Below are positions 40,747 through 47,888 of a stretch of 47,888 nucleotides of DNA, piece after piece; positions within the stretch are counted from its first letter, which is position 1, and each line of letters begins with the position of its first letter. This DNA is from Sulfurimonas sp. (GTDB lineage: Bacteria > Campylobacterota > Campylobacteria > Campylobacterales > Sulfurimonadaceae). The notes below the pieces were generated by a model. The model saw nothing but the letters and a program-made list of their open reading frames with translations. It did no database searches and was not told where the DNA came from. Position numbers and translations under genes: made by a program. The DNA lies in contig JALUXS010000079.1 of assembly GCA_027013185.1 (NCBI GenBank), positions 1 through 47,888 of the forward strand. The letters run 5' to 3'.

Positions 40747-42222
40747 CTAAACCAGACTCTCGTCCATTTCTTGCGGAATCTCTAATTCCATCAATTTTAA
40801 CACAGTTGGGGCTATATTATTGAGTCCACCATTTTTCACTTTTGTTACGCCATTAGCATCCACAAAGCACCACACTTTTCCAACCGTATGATTCGTAAGG
40901 ACATTGCCATCTTCATCACGCATTTCTTCACAATTGCCATGATCAGACGTAATTACTAGAGCATATTCGTTCTCTTGTGCTTTTGTCCATATTTTTCCAA
41001 GCTCCGCATCCACTGCTTCAACCGCTTTTTGTGCCGCTTCCAAATCGCCTGTATGCCCTACCATATCACCATTTGCAAAATTTACAACTATAAAATCATA
41101 CTCAGCATCCATAGCTTCTAAGACTGCTTGACCAACTTCCTTGGCACTCATTTCAGGTTTCATATCGTACGTTTTTACATTAGGCGAAGGAATAAGAACT
41201 CTTGTCTCATTTTCGTATGGTTCATCTATACCGCCATTAAGAAAAAATGTCACATGTGCATATTTTTCAGTTTCTGCCGTATGTAATTGTCTAAGTCCAG
41301 CATTTGCAATAACTTCCGCCAAAGTATTTTGAGGGACATCTTTTCTAAACATCACCGGATAATTAAAACTTTTATCATACTCTGTAATCGTTGCCAAATT
41401 TACATGTAAAACTTTTCTTTCAAATTCTGCAAAATTTTCATCAGCTATGGCTGTAACCATTTCTCGCATTCTGTCACTTCTAAAATTTATAGTAAGAACA
41501 CTGTCTCCATCTTGCATACCATCATAAGCTTTAAAAGCAGTCGGCTCTACAAATTCATCTGTTTCACCAAGTGAGTAAGAGTGCCCAACATATGCTTCAG
41601 GGCTCATATTTGTTTTAGGCTCTGCATTTACAATAGCATCATAACCACGCTTCACTCTTTCCCAGCGATTATCTCTGTCCATTGTATAAAAACGTCCGGA
41701 AATGGAAGCAATTATAATATTTTCATTCAGATGCTTTGTAACTTGTTCAAGATATTTTTGTGCAGAAGTGGGGGAAACATCACGCCCATCGGTTATAAGA
41801 TGCAGAAAAACTTTTTTCCCATTTTGTGCAGCAATATCAGCTATACCCATAAAATGATCTATATGAGAATGTACACCGCCATCACTCATTAAGCCTATCA
41901 AATGGAGTCTCTCTGATTTTGTAAATAAATTTTGTAAAACTTCATTTTTTTCTAAAGAGCCATCTTTAAGAGCTAAAGATATTTTGACCAAATCCTGATA
42001 CAAAACACGTCCGCTTCCTATACTCATATGTCCAACTTCAGAGTTACCCATCTGTCCTTCAGGCAAACCAACACTCAAACCAAATGTATCAATTAAAGAG
42101 TGTGGCACTTCACTAAAAAGTTTGTCATAGGTCGGTTTGTTTGCATTATAAAATGCATTATGCTCCGTCTTTGAGCAATACCCTATTCCATCTGTTATGA
42201 CTAAAATTGCTTTTTTACTCAA
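40747..42222 (-). CDS. gpmI: 2,3-bisphosphoglycerate-independent phosphoglycerate mutase
   Basis: ILVITDGIGY, GLPEGQMGNSEVGHMSIGSGRVLYQDL, LITDGRDVSPTSA, ITSDHGNCEEM. Confidence 0.97.
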   Translation of the reverse strand: MSKKAILVITDGIGYCSKTEHNAFYNANKPTYDKLFSEVPHSLIDTFGLSVGLPEGQMGNSEVGHMSIGSGRVLYQDLVKISLALKDGSLEKNEVLQNLFTKSERLHLIGLMSDGGVHSHIDHFMGIADIAAQNGKKVFLHLITDGRDVSPTSAQKYLEQVTKHLNENIIIASISGRFYTMDRDNRWERVKRGYDAIVNAEPKTNMSPEAYVGHSYSLGETDEFVEPTAFKAYDGMQDGDSVLTINFRSDRMREMVTAIADENFAEFERKVLHVNLATITEYDKSFNYPVMFRKDVPQNTLAEVIANAGLRQLHTAETEKYAHVTFFLNGGIDEPYENETRVLIPSPNVKTYDMKPEMSAKEVGQAVLEAMDAEYDFIVVNFANGDMVGHTGDLEAAQKAVEAVDAELGKIWTKAQENEYALVITSDHGNCEEMRDEDGNVLTNHTVGKVWCFVDANGVTKVKNGGLNNIAPTVLKLMELEIPQEMDESLV

Positions 42223-42259
42223 TTTTATTCCTATTAATAATTTTACTGCGTGATTATAC

Positions 42260-42265
42260 TATAAT
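42260..42265 (+). promoter_or_regulatory. -10 element upstream of mraY
   Basis: TATAAT 31 bp upstream of the TTG start of mraY. Confidence 0.45.
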
Positions 42266-42296
42266 GTCGCTTTGAATTATACAATAGGAAATATTT

Positions 42297-43358
42297 TTGC
42301 TTTACTGGTTACATACATTACTCGATATAAATATTTTAGGTTACATTACCATTCGTGCAGGCATTGCCTTTTTTATTGCACTCACACTCACACTTTTTTT
42401 ATTGCCAAAATTTATTCGTTGGGCACAAAAGCATTCAAGTGTTCAACCCATAAATAAATGGGCGCCCCAGAGACATCAAGAAAAAGTCTCTACTCCTACT
42501 ATGGGAGGAATTGTATTTATTGGTGCAACGATTATTGCTTCACTTTTTACAATTAAGCTCACCAATGCTTATGCACTCGGTGGGTTATTAACACTTGTTT
42601 TGTTCTCTCTTATCGGATTTCAAGATGATTTTGCAAAAATAAAAAAGAATGAAAATCTTGCAGGATTCAAAGCGAGAACAAAACTGGCACTGCAAATAGT
42701 TTCTGCGTTCATTATTGCTTGTTTTTTATGCTATTTTGCAGATTTTAATACTGATTTATACGTTCCTTTCTTAAAAAAACCGCTTCTAGATATGGGTGCT
42801 TTTGCACTGCTTCTTTGGGTTTTAGTGATTGTATCAAGTTCAAATGCCGTGAATCTAACGGATGGACTCGATGGTCTAGCTACCGTTCCTTCCATTATTG
42901 CGCTTTCAACATTGAGTATTATTATATATATAATAGGAAATGCTAAAATCAGTTCTTACCTTTTAATGCCTCATTTTGAAGTCAGTGAAGTTGCTATAAT
43001 TGCCAGTGCTTTAGTCGGTGCTCTAACGGGATTTTTATGGTATAACTGTCATCCCGCAGAAGTTTTTATGGGAGACAGTGGATCTCTGACAATAGGTGCA
43101 TTCTTAGGATATTTAGCAATTATTAGCAAAAGCGAAATTCTTTTATTACTCATTGGTTCTATATTTGTTATAGAAACACTCTCTGTTATATTACAGGTTG
43201 GAAGTTTTAAACTACGAAAAAAACGTATTTTTCTCATGGCACCGATTCATCATCATTTTGAAATGAAGAAATGGGCAGAAAACAAAATAATTGTAAGATT
43301 TTGGATTATTGCCATCCTTTCCAATATTTTGGCATTAATTACACTCAAAATAAGATAA
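42297..43358 (+). CDS. mraY: phospho-N-acetylmuramoyl-pentapeptide-transferase
   Basis: TTG start; [58 protein letters not shown]. Confidence 0.97.
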   Translation: MLYWLHTLLDINILGYITIRAGIAFFIALTLTLFLLPKFIRWAQKHSSVQPINKWAPQRHQEKVSTPTMGGIVFIGATIIASLFTIKLTNAYALGGLLTLVLFSLIGFQDDFAKIKKNENLAGFKARTKLALQIVSAFIIACFLCYFADFNTDLYVPFLKKPLLDMGAFALLLWVLVIVSSSNAVNLTDGLDGLATVPSIIALSTLSIIIYIIGNAKISSYLLMPHFEVSEVAIIASALVGALTGFLWYNCHPAEVFMGDSGSLTIGAFLGYLAIISKSEILLLLIGSIFVIETLSVILQVGSFKLRKKRIFLMAPIHHHFEMKKWAENKIIVRFWIIAILSNILALITLKIR

Positions 43359-43363
43359 ATTTC

Positions 43364-43927
43364 ATGAAAAATATAGCAATATTTGCATCGCATAATGGCA
43401 GTGGTCTTGATGCAATTGTAAAAGGTGTAAAAGAGGGAATTTTACCGTTAAACATTGTACTTGTCGTTTCAAATAATACACAGGCAAAAGTGTTAGAAAA
43501 AGCGAAAGATTATAATCTTACATGTAAGCTTGTCAATACAAAAACAGATGATAATCCCGATGAAGCACTTTATGAACTTCTAAAAGAGCATCATTGTGAA
43601 TATATATTTTTATCCGGCTATATGAAAAAGATTCCTTCTATTCTTACATGTAACTTCAAAATTATTAATTCACATCCCGCACTGCTACCCAAATACGGCG
43701 GAGCAGGTATGTATGGAAGATTTGTACATGAAGCTGTCATAAAGAATAAAGAAAAGAAAAGCGGTGTAACCATACATGAAGTAAACGAGCATTATGATGA
43801 TGGAAAAATTATTCTACAAAAATCACTAGAAATAATGCCTAATGATGATGTCAATAGACTCGAAGAAAAAATAAAAAATTTAGAAAAAACTGCAATAGTT
43901 GAGGGACTTGCATTGTGTTTGAAATAG
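43364..43927 (+). CDS. purN: phosphoribosylglycinamide formyltransferase-like protein (PurN family)
   Basis: MKNIAIFASHNGSGLDAIVKG, LSGYMKKIPSI, INSHPALLPKYGGAGMYG, GVTIHEVNEHYDDGKII. The ORF-track start (43271) lies inside mraY; ATG 43364 is the better start. Confidence 0.85.
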   Translation: MKNIAIFASHNGSGLDAIVKGVKEGILPLNIVLVVSNNTQAKVLEKAKDYNLTCKLVNTKTDDNPDEALYELLKEHHCEYIFLSGYMKKIPSILTCNFKIINSHPALLPKYGGAGMYGRFVHEAVIKNKEKKSGVTIHEVNEHYDDGKIILQKSLEIMPNDDVNRLEEKIKNLEKTAIVEGLALCLK

Positions 43928-44514
43928 CAGAATATATAGGTATTATTGCTTTTTCAATGAGTGGTTTTTTTATTGCGGCAAAAAATAGACTTGATTTACT
44001 TGGTGTTTTAATAGCTACCTTCTTAACAGCTTTAGGCGGTGGAATAATGCGAGATGTTACAGTAAATAAAATTCCTTTTACATTCTCTCATAATTACCCT
44101 GCACTGATAGTTCTTTGTGTGTTACTCCTTTTAATCATCTTTAAATTTCATAAACGTAATTCCATTGAGAACAAAGCACTCTTTATTTTAAGTGATTCTA
44201 TTGGCCTAGTCTCTTTTAGTATCTCCGGTGCACTTATTGCCATACAAAACAGTTTCAATCTTACAGGCATAATCGCAATGGCATTTCTTACGGCGGTAGG
44301 AGGAGGAATAGCAAGAGATGTCATTATAAACGAAGTTCCTTTTGTTTTAAAAACAGGTTTTTACGGTACTGTTTCCATACTTATCGCTATTATTTTATAT
44401 ATCTTACATATTCTACATGTAAGTTCTTATACAAATATTTCTCTTCTCTTTTTTGCAGCACTGGCTCTCAGACTTATTGCCTATTATGCAAAATGGTCTA
44501 TTCCTTTAAAATGA
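43915..44514 (+). CDS. TRIC/UPF0126-family membrane protein
   Basis: Two repeats of AFSMSGFFIAAKNRLDLLGVLIATFLTALGGGIMRDVTVNKIPF / SFSISGALIAIQNSFNLTGIIAMAFLTAVGGGIARDVIINEVPF. Confidence 0.9.
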   Translation: MFEIAEYIGIIAFSMSGFFIAAKNRLDLLGVLIATFLTALGGGIMRDVTVNKIPFTFSHNYPALIVLCVLLLLIIFKFHKRNSIENKALFILSDSIGLVSFSISGALIAIQNSFNLTGIIAMAFLTAVGGGIARDVIINEVPFVLKTGFYGTVSILIAIILYILHILHVSSYTNISLLFFAALALRLIAYYAKWSIPLK

Positions 44515-44577
44515 TTCATCACGCAGTATAAGCTAACTTTCAGTACCTATGGGCTATACTTTCGCTCTTTAAAAGAT

Positions 44578-44653
44578 GGCCTGTTAGCTCAGTCGGTAGA
44601 GCAAGTGACTGAAAATCACTGTGTCCTTGGTTCGATTCCGAGACAGGCCACCA
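44578..44653 (+). tRNA. tRNA-Phe (GAA), copy 1, CCA encoded
   Basis: Full cloverleaf: GGCCTGT/ACAGGCC acceptor, AGTGA-CTGAAAA-TCACT anticodon arm, CTTGG-TTCGATT-CCGAG T arm. Confidence 0.97.
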
Positions 44654-44675
44654 CTTTTGAGAAACTTTTATTTAT

Positions 44676-44751
44676 GGCCTGTTAGCTCAGTCGGTAGAGC
44701 AAGTGACTGAAAATCACTGTGTCCTTGGTTCGATTCCGAGACAGGCCACCA
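44676..44751 (+). tRNA. tRNA-Phe (GAA), copy 2, CCA encoded
   Basis: Identical in sequence to 44578..44653. Confidence 0.97.
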
Positions 44752-44802
44752 CCTTTATATCAATTTCCTAAACTTTATTTACAATTAAACACAATAACTT
44801 GA

Positions 44803-44808
44803 TATAAT
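44803..44808 (+). promoter_or_regulatory. -10 element upstream of ssrA
   Basis: TGATATAAT 32 bp upstream of the tmRNA 5' end. Confidence 0.5.
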
Positions 44809-44839
44809 AACACACTACTTTTTTTAAAAAGTAAAATTT

Positions 44840-45216
44840 GGGGCTGACCTGGTTTCGACGGGATTTAGTCGCTTTCAACTGCATGTCGGACTGAGCATTT
44901 CCGTTACACGGCTCACAATTGCTTAAACGCAAACAATACAAATTATCGCCCAGCTTTAGCAGTAGCTTAAGTTTTACCCCCTCTTAGAGGACGGGCTGCT
45001 TCACCTGTGGATTCTAAATAAGCAGGACTCGAAGTATAACCCTTTATTTAGATATATTTTGAGTTTGTCTCAGCTCAAAACAAATCAACGAGGCTGGTCT
45101 TGTGTAGCTTTGCAAGTTGTGTGAAGCAAGATGAGATTTAAACAACTTCTCTAAACATGTAGACGTTGAGGGTAGCTAGGTTTCGGACTGCGGTTCGATT
45201 CCGCACAGCTCCACCA
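44840..45216 (+). ncRNA. ssrA: tmRNA; tag peptide (A)NNTNYRPALAVA encoded at 44929..44970
   Basis: GGGGCTGACCTGGTTTCGACGGG 5' end pairs with the ...GGTTCGATTCCGCACAGCTCCACCA 3' end; tag frame GCA AAC AAT ACA AAT TAT CGC CCA GCT TTA GCA GTA GCT TAA. Confidence 0.97.
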
Positions 45217-45261
45217 AATGCTAACAATTAAAAAATCAATAAACTGTGAAATATTTTATGA

Positions 45262-45336
45262 TGGTGCTCGATACTGGACTTGAACCAGTGACTTCTTCCA
45301 TGTCATGGAAGCACTCTACCACTGAGTTAATCGAGC
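45262..45336 (-). tRNA. tRNA-Val (GAC), CCA encoded
   Basis: Minus strand GCTCGATTAACTCAGTGGTAGAGTGCTTCCATGACATGGAAGAAGTCACTGGTTCAAGTCCAGTATCGAGCACCA; anticodon loop ATGACAT. Confidence 0.95.
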
Positions 45337-45383
45337 TGTAATAAATGAAGAGCAGTATTTTAACAAAAAATCCTTAAACTAGC

Positions 45384-45944
45384 TTATGCTTCTTGACGGA
45401 GGATAGGAAATCCTAAATCATGCATCTTTGTATCGACTATTTCTAGAGCTGCTTGCATTGTCTTTTGAGAGATATCAGGCAGTTTTTCTTCTCCCCACAT
45501 TTTTTGAGCATCTTTGAAACCTTGAAGCATCCCTTCTCTTCCTGAACGAAGTTTCTCTTCATCACCACCTGCACCAGATATTACAAAGTTTGCTATACGC
45601 TCTGAAGTCTGTTTGATGCCAAAAATACCATCTTCGCTTACAAGTTTTGCAGCTTCATCTTGAGAAAGATCCGCTATTGGCTTACCTTTATAGCCTATAT
45701 CTTCTAAAAATGATTGGAAATCTTTATAGGCTACTTTGAAATCAACCTCTTTAGAGACTAACTTCCCTTGTATATTTACAGATTTAAGAGCAAAAGCATT
45801 TGCATTCTTTGTAATCTGAGTTCTTATATCTGAAGCCTCTTTTTTACTCAACTTTTCTGTAAAGTTAATTTTTACATTGTTTTTACCCGTCGCTGTAGTA
45901 TTTATCGATTTGTTTGAATTAATTTGCATCATATGTCCTTTCAT
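45384..45944 (-). CDS. conserved hypothetical protein (DUF5610-like / often labelled 'hydrogenase-4 component G')
   Basis: FVISGAGGDEEKLRSGREGMLQGFKDAQKMWGEEKLPDISQKTMQAALEIVDTKM; the AAAGGA inside the first codons suggests the true start is ATG at 45932 or 45929. Confidence 0.6.
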   Translation of the reverse strand: MKGHMMQINSNKSINTTATGKNNVKINFTEKLSKKEASDIRTQITKNANAFALKSVNIQGKLVSKEVDFKVAYKDFQSFLEDIGYKGKPIADLSQDEAAKLVSEDGIFGIKQTSERIANFVISGAGGDEEKLRSGREGMLQGFKDAQKMWGEEKLPDISQKTMQAALEIVDTKMHDLGFPILRQEA

Positions 45945-46060
45945 TCATTCTTTACTATTACAGTAACTAAATCGACCAATTTAACATTTTTTTCATAGAA
46001 TTTACCGATATAATATTTAAAAAGCTCTCTATTTTACTTTTAATTTAGGTTTAGAAGTAG

Positions 46061-46066
46061 TATAAT
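46061..46066 (+). promoter_or_regulatory. -10 element upstream of pckA
   Basis: TATAAT 32 bp upstream of the ATG. Confidence 0.45.
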
Positions 46067-46098
46067 TTCGGCTACTATTATATACCACAAGGTAAACT

Positions 46099-47688
46099 AT
46101 GAATTTAACAAAAGAATTAGAAGATTTAGGGCTTAAAAATGTAGGTAAGATACATCATAATATGAGTTATGATGACTTAATTGAAAATGAACTTGAAAAA
46201 AAAGAATGTGCTATGACTACAAGTGGTGCTACCACTGTAGATACCGGCGTTTTTACAGGAAGAAGCCCTAAAGATAAATATTTTGTAGACAGATATCCTT
46301 CAAATGAACATATTGCATGGGGTGATGTTAATCAAAAAGTAGGCGAAGATGTTTTTAATGAACTTCTAGAACTCTCGCGCAAACAACTTTCAAATAAAGA
46401 CCTCTATGTTACTGACGTATTTAGCGGTGCTAGTCCTGCATCAAAAAAATCTATCCGTTTTGTTACAGAGATAGCTTGGCAGGCACATTTTGTAAAAAAT
46501 ATGTTTATACGCCCGACTGAAAAAGAGCTGGAAGTTTTCGAATCTGGTTTTACCTTTTTAAGTGCTTCAAAAGCATTAAATGACAAATACAAAGAACATG
46601 GATTAAACTCTGACGTATTTATTTTATTTGACGTAGAAAGAAACCTTGCTATCATGGGTGGTACATGGTATGGTGGTGAATTAAAAAAAGGAATTTTTTC
46701 AATGATGAACTACTGGTTACCGCTTGAAGGTAAACTTTCTATGCACTGTTCAGCAAATGTTGGACAAAAAGGAGATACAGCACTCTTCTTCGGACTCAGT
46801 GGAACTGGTAAAACAACACTCTCAACAGATCCAAAAAGACAACTTATCGGAGATGATGAGCATGGCTGGGATGATGACGGTGTTTTTAACTTTGAAGGCG
46901 GATGCTATGCAAAAGTTATCAATCTTGACGGTTCTCAGGAACCAGAAATATTTGGTGCCATTAAGAAAAATGCTCTCCTTGAAAATGTTGCAGTTGATGA
47001 GGAAGGAAATGTTGATTATTCAGATGATTCAAAAACTGAGAACACTCGTGTTTCTTACCCTATTGAACATATAATAAACCATAAACCTGAACTTATGGCA
47101 GGTCATCCAGAAAATATCATCTTTCTTTCTGCTGATGCTTTTGGCGTTCTTCCTCCTGTATCAAAACTTACACGTGAACAGGCAATGTACTATTTTCTAA
47201 GCGGTTATACTGCAAAAGTTGCTGGAACTGAACGTGGGATTACTGAACCCGTTGCAACCTTTTCTGCATGTTTTGGTGAAGCTTTTATGACACTTCATCC
47301 GACAGACTATGCAAAACTTCTCGGTGAAAAAATCGACAAACACAATGTAAATGTTTATCTTGTTAACACAGGTTGGACAGGTGGTGGTTATGGTGTTGGA
47401 AAACGTATGAGCTTAAAAGATACTCGTGCATGTATCAATGCTATTTTAGATGGTACTATAAATAGTAGCGAATTTGATACAACTAAAACTTTTAAACTTC
47501 AAGTACCTAAAACACTAGGAGATATAAGACCTGAGCTTTTAAACCCTAGAAATGCATGGGAAGATAAAGAGGCTTTTGATAATACTCGTGATAAACTCGC
47601 AGATATGTTTGTTGAAAACTTTAAAAGATACCAAGATGCAAGCAGTGAATTTGATTTTTCTGCCGCAGGTCCAAAAGTAGAGAAGTAA
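46099..47688 (+). CDS. pckA: phosphoenolpyruvate carboxykinase (ATP)
   Basis: [72 protein letters not shown]. Confidence 0.98.
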   Translation: MNLTKELEDLGLKNVGKIHHNMSYDDLIENELEKKECAMTTSGATTVDTGVFTGRSPKDKYFVDRYPSNEHIAWGDVNQKVGEDVFNELLELSRKQLSNKDLYVTDVFSGASPASKKSIRFVTEIAWQAHFVKNMFIRPTEKELEVFESGFTFLSASKALNDKYKEHGLNSDVFILFDVERNLAIMGGTWYGGELKKGIFSMMNYWLPLEGKLSMHCSANVGQKGDTALFFGLSGTGKTTLSTDPKRQLIGDDEHGWDDDGVFNFEGGCYAKVINLDGSQEPEIFGAIKKNALLENVAVDEEGNVDYSDDSKTENTRVSYPIEHIINHKPELMAGHPENIIFLSADAFGVLPPVSKLTREQAMYYFLSGYTAKVAGTERGITEPVATFSACFGEAFMTLHPTDYAKLLGEKIDKHNVNVYLVNTGWTGGGYGVGKRMSLKDTRACINAILDGTINSSEFDTTKTFKLQVPKTLGDIRPELLNPRNAWEDKEAFDNTRDKLADMFVENFKRYQDASSEFDFSAAGPKVEK

Positions 47689-47711
47689 AAAGCCCTTAGC
47701 TTTTTACTTCT
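47681..47711. terminator. bidirectional rho-independent terminator after pckA
   Basis: 13-bp perfect stem AGAAGTAAAAAGC-CCTTA-GCTTTTTACTTCT followed by TTTTT; includes the pckA stop codon. Confidence 0.8.
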
Positions 47712-47718
47712 TTTTTAA

Positions 47719-47888
47719 TTATTTCTTCTTCGTAACTTTTTCCAAATACAACCAAACTGCCCCACCGATAAATAAAAGTATAACAGGAGCAATCCATTTG
47801 TTATCACTTATATAAACTGCAAATTTACTTAAAACAGCACCAAAGTAATAACTACTCAAACCAAATGTCAAAGCCCACAAAGCAGCCG
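47719..47888 (-). CDS. C-terminal fragment of a membrane protein (DedA-like)
   Basis: Open frame ...AALWALTFGLSSYYFGAVLSKFAVYISDNKWIAPVILLFIGGAVWLYLEKVTKKK* running off the window edge. Confidence 0.6.
   Translation of the reverse strand, partial: AALWALTFGLSSYYFGAVLSKFAVYISDNKWIAPVILLFIGGAVWLYLEKVTKKK

Noticed and set aside
41581-41892. 103-aa plus-strand ORF opposite gpmI
   Set aside because: Antisense to conserved gpmI; no RBS or motif support.
43271-43363. Upstream extension of the purN ORF into mraY
   Set aside because: Family N-terminus (MKNIAIFASHNGSG) starts at ATG 43364; the upstream residues are just mraY read in another frame.
44578-44751. Tandem tRNA-Phe as an occupied integration site
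   Set aside because: Both copies are complete and only 22 bp apart; flanking sequence is tmRNA and housekeeping genes, so no island is present.

Overview
The window is an AT-rich chromosomal segment from a Campylobacterota bacterium, most likely Sulfurimonas or a close relative (inferred from gene content, gene order and protein style). It is mostly dense housekeeping sequence. Recognisable genes include surE, rho, murD, dnaX, mfd, folC, leuS, secF/secD/yajC, lnt, ppk, argJ, rpmB, rpe, trpF, accA, fabF, acpP, fabG, gpmI, mraY, purN-like and pckA, plus a bactofilin/M23 cell-shape pair. RNA genes are two identical tandem tRNA-Phe genes, tmRNA (ssrA) and tRNA-Val. I see no CRISPR array, prophage or IS element. 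The strongest candidate for something unusual is a probable MurL/MurD2-type peptidoglycan branch. A PP-loop protein (6898..8259) resembling the UDP-MurNAc-L-Ala-L-Glu epimerase MurL overlaps a murD homologue. In the same window rho has no adjacent murI, and mraY is followed by purN rather than murD. Other leads are an over-represented palindrome (TACATGTA), an HDOD gene flanked by near-identical 24-nt direct repeats, a 20-bp perfect palindrome upstream of murL, a leader mini-ORF/hairpin at the start of an atypical chemoreceptor gene, a strand-specific acpP-fabF terminator/attenuator, and a STAS-like/pseudo-receiver/CheX-like fusion beside an HDOD gene. All calls come from reading the sequence; no database search was run.
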